Shown here piece by piece: positions 1 to 12,300 of a DNA stretch of 64,000 nucleotides. The stretch is from the NCBI GenBank assembly GCA_035222895.1, contig JAVYIG010000870.1, forward strand, positions 153,501-217,500. The letters are read 5' to 3'. The notes under the pieces were generated by a model. It did no database searches, had not been told where the DNA came from, and saw only the letters and a list, made by a program, of their open reading frames with translations. The DNA comes from Strongylocentrotus droebachiensis (Eukaryota > Echinodermata > Echinoidea > Camarodonta > Strongylocentrotidae). Position 1 is the first letter of the stretch. Each line of letters opens with the position of its first letter. The position numbers were made by a program, and so were the translations under genes.

Positions 1-1035
1 TTGAATATGTTTTGCCTTTGTTGAGTGAATAGACCCTAGAGTAGACTCTAGATATCTATGTAGACCTCTATTAGCCTAGATCTAGTCTAGATCTAGAACG
101 ATATAGACCCTATCCGTTTCATGTAACTTAGCATGGGTCTATAGCTAGGTGTATCTGGCCTAGGGAGTCTAACACATGAGTGTTACTGTTACTATAGACT
201 AAGTCTGGAATACTATGTGAGAGTCTAAATCTGGGACTGAGTACTGCAGTTAGGGATCCAGGTCTGACTTTAGCTCACTAGACCTGGATCATCATTATCA
301 ATTGTAACCAGACTAAGTCTAGATCTAAATCGAAGTCTGCTGGTGCTGATATCAATGTTTTAAATTCAGTTTTTGTAGTTTTTTGGTAGACTAAGTAGAT
401 CTACACATCTACAGTAGACGTAGATTATAGACTAGAGGTATATAGTGCAGAGTGTAGGCCACTATATTTTAGCCTAACTATACGAAAATCCCAAAATAAC
501 TAAACGGGATCTAGTCTGGACCAAAAGAAAGATCTGTTGATTAGTTGTGTTTCAGGTTCAGAAAAGTTAATAAATAGTCCAAGTATTCAGGTATATTGTG
601 ACAATTTGTGTACTTTGTTAGACGATAATAATAATTGAGATTTGATTCCCAGACTGAGTAGGACCAAATTGAGTGGCCCAAATCGGATCGGATTTAGCTC
701 CACAATTTTGTAGCAGCAGCTATAGAACCACCCATAAGCATGTACTAGCACAGGGTATGGATCTACACGCATTTAAAGTGTATGCTCGTAATTGATTTTG
801 CCTGACATTTGATGTGAGCAGCATTCAAGTAGTTCCGACCAATAGGTGATTTACTGCTAATACCTGGGCATATTTCTATTTACCGTTATGCAAATAACTT
901 TCGGCCCATTGACAATTATTGATGCGTGTCTTGTGTGAGAACTTATTTTGATCACGTACTGTGAGCACTCGTAGCCTAGGTATCGATTAAGACGGACTGG
1001 TTTTGTTGGACTTACCGAGTTGCAACGCATTAAAT
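1..1035. other. Non-coding leader upstream of gypsy gag-pol
   Basis: AT-rich DNA with many CTAG-type short palindromes and no convincing coding region. It precedes the gag-pol frame, so it is either the untranslated leader of the retrotransposon or flanking intron if the element is 5' truncated. I looked for the left copy of the 171-bp LTR found at 5981-6151 and did not see it, nor a clear tRNA primer-binding site. An 11-bp perfect inverted repeat (GATCCAGGTCT at 255-265 and its complement at 280-290, 14-nt loop) could form a hairpin. Confidence 0.5.
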
Positions 1036-4000
1036 ATGGCGCGTCTCCCTGAAATGAATTGGCAGATGCCCGACTTGGCAAGTGGATTCTCTCTCTTTAA
1101 GCAACGCATGGAACTATGCTTGAAAGATTTAGATATTACAGATGAAGTGAAGATAGCAACAAAGATAAAGATTGCTTTAGGTGTAGAAGGTTTGCGACGC
1201 CTCAATGCTTCAGGTCTTAGTACTGCAGATCAAGATAAACCAGAAAAAGTATGGGATTTTTTCGAGAAGCAGTTGAAAGTCAGTATTAACTTTCGTATCC
1301 ACCGTCTTGAACTTATGAGGTATAGGCAGAAACCTGAAGAATCCATCGACGATTTTGTGACCCGCTGTAGGGACAAAAGCCGCCAATGCACTTTCACAGA
1401 TGCAGAACTCAACGAACGATTAATTGAACTGGTAATTGCATCTACGCATTTTGATGGTCTGCAGCGAGATTTGTTGCAGAAACCAGCAGGCCACCCCCTT
1501 ACGGATGTGGTCACACTAGGAAGGCAATATGAGGCCATTGCTGCTGGCAAGCAGTGTCTGGCAGAACTGGCCCCAGTGTCAAACATTGACGCGTTCAGTA
1601 GGAAACCACAGAGACCTAGCAAAGATGGCAGACCCAGAATGAGTGAGCGCAAACAATGCGGTAATTGTGGACTGCATCATCCTCCCAGGAAATGCCCAGC
1701 ATATCATGATAACTGCAAGAACTGTGGGAAGAAGGGGCATTGGGCCAAATTCTGCAGGTCCAAGTCAGATAGAAGACGTGGACCGAGCCATGAGAAGGTT
1801 GACACTTCGCATCTAGAAGTGAATGAACAGATACCCTATACCCATGAAGAGGATTGTATCCCTCAGCATTTCAACACGATAGTGATTTCAAGCATGGACA
1901 CCAAGGACGAAGAAGAGGACAAGGAAGCTTTCGCAGTATTAGATATTGCTTGTCCGTGCAAGGCCGGACAACATCACCTGACGGTGAAGATAGATACTGG
2001 AGCAGGGGGCAACACACTCCCTCTTCGTATTGTAAACAAAATGTACCCCGATGGCCAGTGGCGCTCTATTGTAAGGCCACGGCGCGTCCGGCTCATGGCC
2101 TATGGTGAAACGGTTATCCCTTGTATCGGTTCTCTTGATCTCATGTGTCAATATGAGGATTCAGGTTGGACTAAACGGGAGTTTTTCGTGGTCGATGTAC
2201 CAGGACCTTCAATATTAGGCCTTTCAAGCAGCAAGGCCCTCAAGCTGGTCACTATCCACACGGTGAAACAATGTGTTGAAGTACCTACAAATGTTCCAGG
2301 TCAAGCACCATGCATACGGACAGTAGACGACCTTATTTCACGATGGCCGGGCCAGTTCGACCGCATAGGTAACTTCAAGGACTCAGCTACCCTTCTGTTG
2401 AAGGAAGATGCCAATCCACACATAGATGCCCCACGGAAGTGCAGCATTCATATCAAGGATAAGTTAAAAGCCGAACTTGACAAGATGGAAAAACAGTGTG
2501 TAATTCGTAAGGTAACGCATCACACTGATTGGTGCAGCTCTATCACTACATCAGTAAAGAAGGATGGATCAATCCGGGTGTGCCTAGATCCCAAGCGCCT
2601 GAATGAAAGTCTCAAGCGGTGCCCTCACAAAATGCAAACACTCGAAGAGATCAACCCATCATTTGCCAATGGGAAGTTCTTCACTAAGTTAGATGCGAAA
2701 TCTGGCTATTGGTCAGTGCATCTGAGTGAAGATTCACAAGAGCTGACTACATTCCGTACTCCGTTCGGGAGGTATTGTTTTCTTCGTCTTCCGTTTGGGC
2801 TTTCCACAAGCCAAGATCTATTCCGACAGCGAATGGATGACATAATAGGGCAGACCCAAGGATGTGTTTGCATAGCAGACGATATAGTCGTCATGGGCAG
2901 GACGGAAGAAGAGCACGACCTAAACCTCACAAAGCTGCTTGAGGTGGCCTCGAAGGAGGGACTCGTCTTCAACAGCAGCAAATGTGTAGTGAAAGCGAGC
3001 TCGATCAACTTCTTCGGGACGATTTACTCTGATGAAGGAATCAGTCCCGATCCCTGCAAGGTGGAAGATATCCACACAATGCCTACCCCACAGGATAAGG
3101 AGGACCTTCAGAGGTTTCTAGGCATGATGAACTTCCTGTCACCCTACATCCCGAACTATGCAGACCAAGTTGCTATTTTGCGTGATCTCATGAAGAAAAA
3201 TGTCCCATTCATGTGGCAAGAGGATCACCAGGAGGCATACTGCCAGCTGAAGAAAGCTATCCAGCAAGACTGCTTGCTGAAGTACTACGATCCAGGGCTA
3301 CCTGTCACCCTTGAAGTAGACGCGTCATCCAAAGGATTGGGAGCATGCCTCTCACAGCATGGAACGCCTGTGGCATATGCCTCGAAAAGTCTCTCTCCCT
3401 GCCAAGCCCAGTACTCCAATATTGAGAGGGAGACACTGGCACTTGTATTCGGGATTACCCGATTTCACACTTACCTCTTTGGGAGAGACTTCAAGATACT
3501 GACCGACCACAAACCGCTTGTGACGATATGCAGCAAGCCACTCACAAGTGCCCCGCCCAGGCTACAAAGGCTCTTAGTGAAGATTCAAGGATACAACTTC
3601 ACAATTGAACACAGACCAGGAACAGAGATGATTATTCCTGACACGCTCAGTAGACTGCCAAATCCGACGAAGGCAGAAGACATTCCGCTGGATGTCCACG
3701 TAGAAAGCATACTACTGGACGAGGTTGAGGACCCATTGGGTATCGATCTGCTCCATTTCGGGAGCCTCAAGCAAGAAGCACTACAGAAGGAGACTACCAG
3801 GGATCCTATTCTACAGCAAGTGAAAGAATTCACTCATGCTGGTTGGCCTGCAACTATTCAGGAACTTCCAAACGATTTGCGCCCATTCTGGCCATTTCGT
3901 GATGAACTAGGCATGTCTGGAGGTGTTCTCTTCAAAGGCAGGCAGGTGATCATTCCCCAATCTATGAGACAAGATATCCTTCAGCAACTGCACAAAGGCC

Positions 4001-5082
4001 ATCCGGGCATCGAGAAGATGAGACTCCTAGCGCGCCAGTCGGTTTACTGGCCAAACATAAATCGCCAGATTGACGAAAGTGTCAGACTGTGCACCCAATG
4101 CCAGGAAAGGATGCCTGAGCAGAGAAGGGAACCACTCCTTCCTCATGAAATCCCTATCACACCTTGGACCAAAGTAGGCATGGACCTGTTTGAGTTGAAT
4201 ATGGTTCAGTATCTTCTTATAGTTGATTATCACTCGAAATTCCCAGTCGTACACCGGTTGACTTCCACAACGAGTGCAAGTGTGGTGAATGCCGTAACTG
4301 GCATATTTGGCCTTCTGGGATCTCCTACAGAGATTATGTCAGACAATGGCCCACAATTCATCGGTGCCGCTTTTCAGCAAATGTGCAAGGACTGGGGAAT
4401 TACGCATCAGACCTCCTCACCAAGGTACCCCCAGTCAAACGGACAAATAGAGCGTACAGTCCGAACAGTGAAAGAGATCATACGGAAAACACAGGCAACT
4501 GGAGAAAGTACAGCAGCAGCTCTACTAAACCTACGATGTACTCCAGTGGATGCCCATCTTCCATCCCCAGCCGAAATGATGTTCGGCCGCCAAGTCCGAA
4601 CACTACTTCCTGCTAACCTTGATTCGAATACAACATATCAAGGACAAAAGAACCAGGAACGTTTGGAGCAGCGCAGGGGACGCATGAAGACAGACTACGA
4701 TGCGGTTGGAAGCAAGCAAGAGCTCCAGCCACTCAGAGTAGGACAGAAAGTCCGCTTCCTGGACAAAGAATCCCACACTTGGATTCCAGCTGAGGTGACA
4801 AACATATGTAATGATCTACAGGCCAGGTCGTACATAGTCACAACCACAAATGGCACGCGACTCAGAAGGAATAGGGTACACTTGAGAGATGTTCCACAGA
4901 CGCCTCGTCTGGCAGAGCCAACTAACGATGCGCGCCTGGCTAACACACCTACCCCAATGAACAAAAGAATTGCAGACGGACTTGACCATGACCAGTCACT
5001 AGACCACCAGACAGGATCCGAGACAGACCCTTACAGAACACGTTCTGGACGCATTAGCAATAAACCTGTCCGTTATCGTTAA
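1036..5082 (+). CDS. Ty3/gypsy retrotransposon gag-pol polyprotein
   Basis: A single intact 1348-aa frame carries all domains needed for LTR-retrotransposon replication except an envelope. In order: gag (about 1-200), a CX2CX4HX4C zinc knuckle (about 207-241), an aspartic protease with DTGA at 320, reverse transcriptase (about 476-650) with ADD at 614-616, RNase H (Asp762 in VDASS), and an integrase with an HHCC zinc site (His986, Cys1019, Cys1022) and catalytic Asp1050, Asp1103 and Glu1139. The last two are 35 residues apart, the classical DD35E spacing. The gag-pr-RT-RH-IN order is that of the Ty3/gypsy group. The frame is open from a TTG at 1003; I chose the first ATG, at 1036. With no stop or frameshift the copy looks recent. 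It is a cellular mobile element sitting in a TRPA gene intron. Confidence 0.97.
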   Translation: MARLPEMNWQMPDLASGFSLFKQRMELCLKDLDITDEVKIATKIKIALGVEGLRRLNASGLSTADQDKPEKVWDFFEKQLKVSINFRIHRLELMRYRQKPEESIDDFVTRCRDKSRQCTFTDAELNERLIELVIASTHFDGLQRDLLQKPAGHPLTDVVTLGRQYEAIAAGKQCLAELAPVSNIDAFSRKPQRPSKDGRPRMSERKQCGNCGLHHPPRKCPAYHDNCKNCGKKGHWAKFCRSKSDRRRGPSHEKVDTSHLEVNEQIPYTHEEDCIPQHFNTIVISSMDTKDEEEDKEAFAVLDIACPCKAGQHHLTVKIDTGAGGNTLPLRIVNKMYPDGQWRSIVRPRRVRLMAYGETVIPCIGSLDLMCQYEDSGWTKREFFVVDVPGPSILGLSSSKALKLVTIHTVKQCVEVPTNVPGQAPCIRTVDDLISRWPGQFDRIGNFKDSATLLLKEDANPHIDAPRKCSIHIKDKLKAELDKMEKQCVIRKVTHHTDWCSSITTSVKKDGSIRVCLDPKRLNESLKRCPHKMQTLEEINPSFANGKFFTKLDAKSGYWSVHLSEDSQELTTFRTPFGRYCFLRLPFGLSTSQDLFRQRMDDIIGQTQGCVCIADDIVVMGRTEEEHDLNLTKLLEVASKEGLVFNSSKCVVKASSINFFGTIYSDEGISPDPCKVEDIHTMPTPQDKEDLQRFLGMMNFLSPYIPNYADQVAILRDLMKKNVPFMWQEDHQEAYCQLKKAIQQDCLLKYYDPGLPVTLEVDASSKGLGACLSQHGTPVAYASKSLSPCQAQYSNIERETLALVFGITRFHTYLFGRDFKILTDHKPLVTICSKPLTSAPPRLQRLLVKIQGYNFTIEHRPGTEMIIPDTLSRLPNPTKAEDIPLDVHVESILLDEVEDPLGIDLLHFGSLKQEALQKETTRDPILQQVKEFTHAGWPATIQELPNDLRPFWPFRDELGMSGGVLFKGRQVIIPQSMRQDILQQLHKGHPGIEKMRLLARQSVYWPNINRQIDESVRLCTQCQERMPEQRREPLLPHEIPITPWTKVGMDLFELNMVQYLLIVDYHSKFPVVHRLTSTTSASVVNAVTGIFGLLGSPTEIMSDNGPQFIGAAFQQMCKDWGITHQTSSPRYPQSNGQIERTVRTVKEIIRKTQATGESTAAALLNLRCTPVDAHLPSPAEMMFGRQVRTLLPANLDSNTTYQGQKNQERLEQRRGRMKTDYDAVGSKQELQPLRVGQKVRFLDKESHTWIPAEVTNICNDLQARSYIVTTTNGTRLRRNRVHLRDVPQTPRLAEPTNDARLANTPTPMNKRIADGLDHDQSLDHQTGSETDPYRTRSGRISNKPVRYR

Positions 5083-5970
5083 ACTCTACCAAAAACAATT
5101 TGAAAGAAGAATTAAAACACACAAAAATGACAGACTATATAGATTGAACAAAGGTTCCAGTTTATAGTCAGAATCTCACATAAAGACACGTACTTCATGT
5201 ATATTGGAAAATAACCGAGATTAATTTTTTTACTAATTCATAGCAACAAAAACAAAAACAAAAGAAAAGAAGAAGAGAAAAATAGCATACAATAAATAGA
5301 ATGGCATGCAATGATGCTAATGTAAAGAAATGTGCCCAAGGGTATCTTTATGTTGGATAATCAAGAAGCATAACTTTCTTGAATACAGTGTTTTGTGTTG
5401 AGTTTTTTATAAATGTTTTAAGAATACGAGAACAAAGTTGAATATATGTTCTAAAGTTTCCATAGTGTTGTTCAGTAGCTCTGCCCAGCAAAGTTTTTTA
5501 TATGAGCAAATTTGAAACAATGTTTTGCTTACAAACTAGTATTACAGTATTTTGGTTGTAAATATATGTAAGTACAATTTACTTCTAAATGGCCAAGTTT
5601 AGATTAGCGAATAAGAAGTTGGAAATGTCAATATAGAAAGAAAAAAAACTGTATAGGCATGTGTTTGCTGATGTATATGTAACCACATAGTTTTATTTTT
5701 TATCATTTTGATTTTAGGTATTCCACGTATTAATCTTTCAAAAAAAAAAAGGACTACTTTATGGAACTAAAGTAAGGTTGCGAATTTGGGTTCTTGTGAA
5801 GCATAAACATATTCCTTAATTGTTACTTGGCAATCAGTCGGGCATATGTTAAAGTATTTTTAAGGTATTGATATTTGCAAAATGTTTGCTTGCAGGTGTT
5901 TGGAGTTTCAAGAGGTTTTATGATTAACTGTTATAACTTTTCTTGGTTATTCATTAAAAAAAAATCTATT
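5083..5970 (+). other. Gypsy 3' untranslated region
   Basis: AT-rich sequence between the gag-pol stop and the polypurine tract, with no open frame of useful length. There is no envelope gene, so the element is a gag-pol-only retrotransposon. Confidence 0.7.
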
Positions 5971-5980
5971 GTGAGGGAGA
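5971..5980 (+). promoter_or_regulatory. Polypurine tract (plus-strand primer)
   Basis: GTGAGGGAGA lies directly against the first base of the 3' LTR, where the plus-strand DNA primer of an LTR retrotransposon is expected. Confidence 0.75.
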
Positions 5981-6151
5981 TGTTGTATATCCACTTGGAA
6001 CTACATTAACATGAGTTATGATATGTAAATACCACGCCGAGCTACGCGGAAGGATACATGAATAAATGGTCTTACAATATGGCTACTAATCAGTAACTAC
6101 ATCGTCTGCCAGACTCTATCATTTCACCGAGTCATATAACATATTACAACA
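5981..6151 (+). mobile_element. 3' LTR of the gypsy element
   Basis: A 171-bp segment starting TGTTGTA and ending TACAACA, a perfect short inverted repeat with the usual TG...CA ends. It follows the polypurine tract and contains an AATAAA polyadenylation signal at 6061-6066. Host sequence begins at 6152, shown by the host-derived second copy of the same sequence starting at 6465. The first bases after the LTR should be the target-site duplication, which cannot be checked without the 5' end. Confidence 0.85.
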
Positions 6152-6208
6152 CTGTGGTTGCTCCCTCTTTTTTCATTTTATAATATCTGTTTCCTTCAAT
6201 CATTACAG

Positions 6209-6309
6209 GTACTGTAAATAGTGGCAACTTTGGTGGTACTGGTAATGACACATTGATGCACACCATCAGCCAGTTAGGTATGTCAGATCACAACATTGAC
6301 GAGGAATCA
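6209..6309 (+). CDS. TRPA1: TRPA exon, copy 1
   Basis: 101-bp exon after a TTACAG acceptor, ending at gtaaga. Only one frame is open: two bases complete a codon, then 33 codons starting TVNSGNFGG. It lies in the linker between the ankyrin region and S1. Its acceptor is 57 bp past the gypsy LTR. Confidence 0.75.
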
Positions 6310-9300
6310 GTAAGACCAAATATTAATAATAACACATGCTAAATTTCTATGACAAATTTGCTCTCAGCCAATCAAATTCCACAATTTCAGGAGCCAAGGT
6401 CAGTTCCTGTTCTTGCACTGGACGTGGCTTGTGTAGTTACTCAATACTTGTGTGATGGTGAATTCTGTGGTTGCTCCCTCTTTTTTCATTTTATAATATC
6501 TGTTTCCTTCAATCATTACAGGTACTGTAAATAGTGGCAACTTTGGTGGTACTGGTAATGACACATTGATGCACACCATCAGCCAGTTAGGTATGTCAGA
6601 TCACAACATTGACGAGGAATCGGTAAGACCAAATATTAATAATAACACATGCTAAATTTCTATGACAAATTTGCTCTCAGCCAATCAAATTCCACAATTT
6701 CAGGGGCTCATTTGTTATTGATAACAAGTTTTCATAAAGCCCCGCTTGACATGATTTTTTCATTTATTTTAACACCAGAAACTTCTGAAATGTGAAACTT
6801 TCACCAATTTTTCCTGGCAGGAAAATTATGTGAATTGCAAATATTATAATATTGTATTATTTGCCATTAAATTTTTTTCATGGCATGAAACAATGATCGT
6901 GAATTGGGACTACTCTTTTGCATCTGTACAATGACCATTAGAACTGAGCTCTGTATTATTAGTTAAACACTTTATGTCATGAAAAGAAAAAATGCTAGGT
7001 TACTACCTTCAAGCATATATACTCATGCTTTCTTAGTGTGTCAGACCACATTGAAGACACTAAAGAACATATTCAATCACATAATATTTCTGGCCTGCCT
7101 AACAATTTACTTTAAAACTCCTGTTCTAGACACTTATACCAAATACAATTTTAGTTTTATTATAACCTCTACATGATGTGGCTTCGGATAAGTTGGTGAT
7201 AGACACAGATGATGACAGATCTCTCACATTCAAATAGGAAAACAAATACCTTTACATGCATTATTTCAATAATCTGTCCGAAAATAAGTTGATAAATTTA
7301 TAAAAAGAAAATATTTCTGGTAATTAGTGTAATTCAATGTACATGTAGATATTCCATAAAATATTATGTTTAATGCAACAGCTTTACCTTTGGTGGGCAA
7401 GGGGCTTCACCCTCATTATTTTTTTTTATTTGTGTGTGTGGGGGGGGGGGGGGAGTAGATGGGGATCCGGTTTGAAATTGTTAGGGTCTCTATTCATGAG
7501 CTCATGTTAAATGTTATTTTTGGGGGTCCTGAATTAACTTTTGGGTGCCCCAAACTATGAAGGCACGATAGCTCAGTCGGTAAAGAAGTGGTCTCATAAT
7601 CCGGTGACCCTGGTTCTAAACCAAGTCGATGCGCTAGTGCCCTTTGGTAAGGCATTAATTCTCATTATCAGGTCCCTCGGAGAGGACCTAAAGCTGTTGT
7701 CCGTCTGGTTGCTTACCTACAAGCATTTATGCTTTCTTAGCAGTCAGGTAAAATAAATACCACTCACTCAGGGGTCATTCCTTTCGTGGTTCCTACTTGT
7801 GTTGTATTCCTACTTGAACTTAGGGTCTTATATGCATGAGCTCATGTTAAATGTCATTTTTGGGGTCCTGAATTAACTTTGGGTGACCCAAACAACCCCA
7901 ACTCCTACTTGAACTCACCATGAATAATTTCATCTTTACATCGTTTACAGCAGAACTCCAATTTCCATGCCGATGGAAGACTGAAAGAGGACGCAAAGAT
8001 CTATGTGACCGACGCAGTATATCGTTCTGAAAACCATCCTCTCAGACTCATGGTATGAAACAAGGTTAACCCTAAAAGCCCTATTACACATGCCGTGTAA
8101 AAACAGCCATACTTTATTGCTGTGTTTTCTTTGGTGTACTCGTCATCATTTCCAGTCCCAATATCTAGCAAAGATGGGAGCCATGTCTTTGGCCAGGTAT
8201 CAGCAAATCATTTGGTCTATTTCCCACTGTATCAGGGGGGCTACTTTTCAAGCTTGCTTGCATGAAAATAACACTCTTTAATTTGTTTGCATTGAACTCT
8301 TTGCAAATTTAGGGGCTCTTTTTTTACTTACGGGGCTCTTTTGGGCATTTTGGAGGCTAATTCGCCTGACCCCCGTGTATTTTTTCCCTGCACTGTATTA
8401 GGGTTTAATATGAATGCCATTTTTCAAGTTTTTTCCTGAATTCAGGCCCAGTAGTTGTTCTGTTTCATGCTCTTTCAGGCTTCTAAGGGTAAATTTTTCT
8501 GGAGCCCCGACATGAATTGGTCTCTTTTTAGGCTAATGGAGTAGAAACAACTGGTATCACTGGGTTTAAAGGCATCCAGTAACTTTGTCTCAGATTCTAA
8601 ACAAAATTCTGGATTTAGCTCATATGCTGCAATGATAATTATAAACCTTTAGGTCAGTCATCTTTTTTTGTATCATGTTTATATTTCATTTGAAGCCAGG
8701 TATTTTGAAAAGGATTTTTGTTGTTGTTATATGTGCAACATGTTTAGAGATTAACAATCATTGTTTTCGATTAACAACCTTTTTTTTTTGTTAACAATCA
8801 TTGTTTTCAGAGATATTACATTTCATTAAAAAATATGTAGCAAAAAGAAAAAAATAGAGATTGTTGCCTTTTTGAAGAATGATATGTGATCGATTTAGCC
8901 CTAAATTTTTCTTGTTCTAGAAGGGTTAATGATATTATTTGATCTGTCATTTCAGATCCAGAAGGATGAGAGTAAAATGTTGCTGAATCACCCTGTAGTC
9001 CGATTGATGATCCGCTACAAGAACAAATCGACTCGACTGAAATATTGGATCAGCCTCTTCCTCCATATCACCCTCGTCGTCCTCGTCACTGGCCACAGTC
9101 TGGTCATTCCTCCACCGTTCTATGTTCAGACCAACCCTGAAGGCAACAACTACACCTGGTTGGCTGACGGAAAAAGCAAATGGCAGGAGAACATGAACCT
9201 CTTTGCTTTGGTCCTGTTTGGAAGAGTTGGGGCCTGGATCATCCTTGCGCTCACTGTGATCTACTTCATTGAATTTGTAAGAAAGAAAATCATGACATAA

Positions 9301-12300
9301 ACTTTCACCTTTAAACCCTTGCGTTCGACTAAATTCTTTCTATAAATGTTTATTTTTCGTTGACTCCAACCTCAAGTTTAATAATATTTATAAAAGCTTT
9401 TTTTTTATAACGCATAACACATTTTAACTTCCCCAATCGGTGCCTGTTGGTCCCCCATGATCCTCTTTTTCTTATGTTAGTTGAGAGCAGAGTTAATGAG
9501 ATAGCCACCTGTCAGTGACCTCGCTGTGTGGTCTAATCCCTTCTGGCCCAGTAGTATTGACGGTCTTTCATAGACAGGTTTGACTGTGCAACCATATGAT
9601 ATTTTTATTATTTCCCATGAATAGGTCTATCGTGTAGTGATCTACAGACACACAACATTGAACTCCATCCGCGGAGTGGGTAGCATTTTGAGAGAAGTGG
9701 CTCTAGTGGTCTTCATCACACTGTTCATCGTGCCCGGCCTTGGTGACTTGACCTACGGCTATGGGGTCAACTTAAAACCAGTACGTATTCTTTGGTGCAT
9801 CATTCGCTATGATGACATTTTGTAAAATGATTTCACTTCCCATAGGGTTTTACAACACATGCTCCTGCCACAATTGCTCTGGTGTAATCTCCTACGCTAA
9901 CAGATTCCCTAACTTGGACCATATGCTATTGATCACGTATAAGATTTCGGTATATCTGTGCCCTGTTTCATAAAACTTGTGATCAATAACAAATACTAAA
10001 TTTCTATGACAAATTTGCTCTCATGCAGCCAATCAAATGCCACAATTTTAGGAGCTTATAGCAGTTATTCTAACTTGTTATTGATAACAAGTATCATGAA
10101 ACACAACCCTAGTGGGTGCATCAAGCTGATAGTCCTACTAGTGCTTGGATCAGACAGAAAATGAAATAAAAATGATATTTGTGTACATTTATGTTTATAG
10201 TTCCATGATACAATTTAGTAATACTTGGCAACGTATGACTGACCCCCTATATTTGAAAACTACATTTTTTTTGTTTCCCTAGAGCAGAGTTTTGCCAATT
10301 AATTTTCACTGACTCTAAACCCATGCACCTTCTTGCAACAACATGAACAACATTCAACAACAAAAACCAAAAACTATACACTCGACCGCACACACACACA
10401 CACACAGAAGCAGTCATGCATCCAAAGAAACGACTCTCATCGACTCTTACATCACGCCAACAACACACAGCCAAATCAGCAACTGACTCCCACATTCTTG
10501 ATAGCATACGGCCAAATACATAATGCTACGGTCACAAAGGTTCGTACGAACGATAATTTTGTATGAATATTTCTATTTTCTATCTTCCCAAATTTCCATT
10601 GTCTGAAAATCGTTTGTACGTCATTTTGTAGCAGTTTGTAATGGCATTTGAGAATGAGGCTTTACCAACACTAATTCAAACGCAACCCACACTCCCGTAT
10701 ACGACCAAAAAAGCAACCCACACTGACCCCTCTACATCTTACACCCCCATGCAGTAAAAAAAACCTTACCCCACATATAGCCTCCCAAACCCACACAACC
10801 TCATAGAATCCAAGAAACGACCCACATTGAGTCCTTAACCCACACACATCTGCTGCCAGAGACGCATCCAACACCCACATCCTACACCTTCATAGATCCA
10901 AAGACACAACCCACACCCACATCCTACACTCTCATAGAATCAAGGAAATAACCCACAATGAGTTTTAAACCACACACACACCTGTTTCCAAAGACACAAC
11001 GAACACCCACACCCTCATAGAATAAAAGAAACAACATACTTTGAGTCCTACACCACCATACACCTACTGTCAAAGACACAACCCACACCCACATCCCACA
11101 CCCTCATACAATCAAAGAAACAACCCACATTGAGTCCTACACCCACCCACACCTGCTGCCAAAGACGCATCCAACACCCACATCCTACACCTTCATAGAA
11201 CCAAAGACACAACCCACACCCACATCCTACACTCTCATAGAATCAAGGAAATAACCCACAATGAGTTTTAAACCACACACACACCTGTTTCCAAAGACAC
11301 AACGAACACCCACACCCTCATAGAATAAAAGAAACAACCCACTTTGAGTCCTACACCACCATACACCTACTGTCAAAGACACAACCCACACCCACATCCC
11401 ACACCCTCATACAATCAAAGAAACATCCCACATTGAGTCCTACACCCACCCACACCTGCTGCCAAAGACGCATCCAACACCCACATCCCTCATAGAACCA
11501 AAGTCACAACCCACTACAACATCCTACACTCTAATATAATCAAAGAAATAACCTACAATGAGTTTTAAACCACACATACCTGTTGCCAAAGACGCAACCT
11601 ACACCCACATCCCAAACCCTCATAGAATTAAAGAAACAACAAACACCAAGTCCTTCACCCACACACATCTGCTGCCAGAGAAGCAACCCACACCCACATC
11701 CCACACCTACATAGAATCAAAGAAACAACCCACATTGGGTCCTACACCCACACACATCTGCTGCCAGAGACGCAACCCTCACCCACATCCCTCATAGAAT
11801 CAAAGAAACAATTCACATCAAGTCCTTCACCCGCACACTCTTGCTGCCACAGAAGCAACCCACACTTACATCCCACACACTCGTAGAATCAAAGAAACAA
11901 TACACATTGAGTCATTCACCCACACACACCTGTTGCCAAAGACGCAACCTACACCCACATCCTACACCCTCATAGAATCAAAGAAACAACAAACATCGAG
12001 TCCTTCACCCACACACATCTGCTGCCACAGACGCAACCCACAGTTACATCCCACACCCTCATAGAATCAAAGAAACAACCTGCATTTAAGTCCTACACTC
12101 ACACACATCCATTCAGCCAAAGAACATTTCCTACCAATTCTCATTTGTTTATCCCACAAAGTTTCCCACAAAGAAAACAACCCTAAATGAATTGACCTTC
12201 GTAACCATATTTCATATTTGCTTTTAAGAATAGTATTTGTGTATATGCAATTTTTTTTACAGGATTGGCAATGGCAGCTTGGTGCATTCGCAGTGTTTCT

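Noticed and set aside
1..1003. 5' LTR of the gypsy element inside the window
   Set aside because: No sequence matching TGTTGTATATCCACTTGG or the TACAACA end of the 3' LTR was found there.
7560..7640. A functional tRNA gene
   Set aside because: Box A and box B are present, but the cloverleaf stems do not close well and a SINE body follows, so it is a tRNA-derived SINE.
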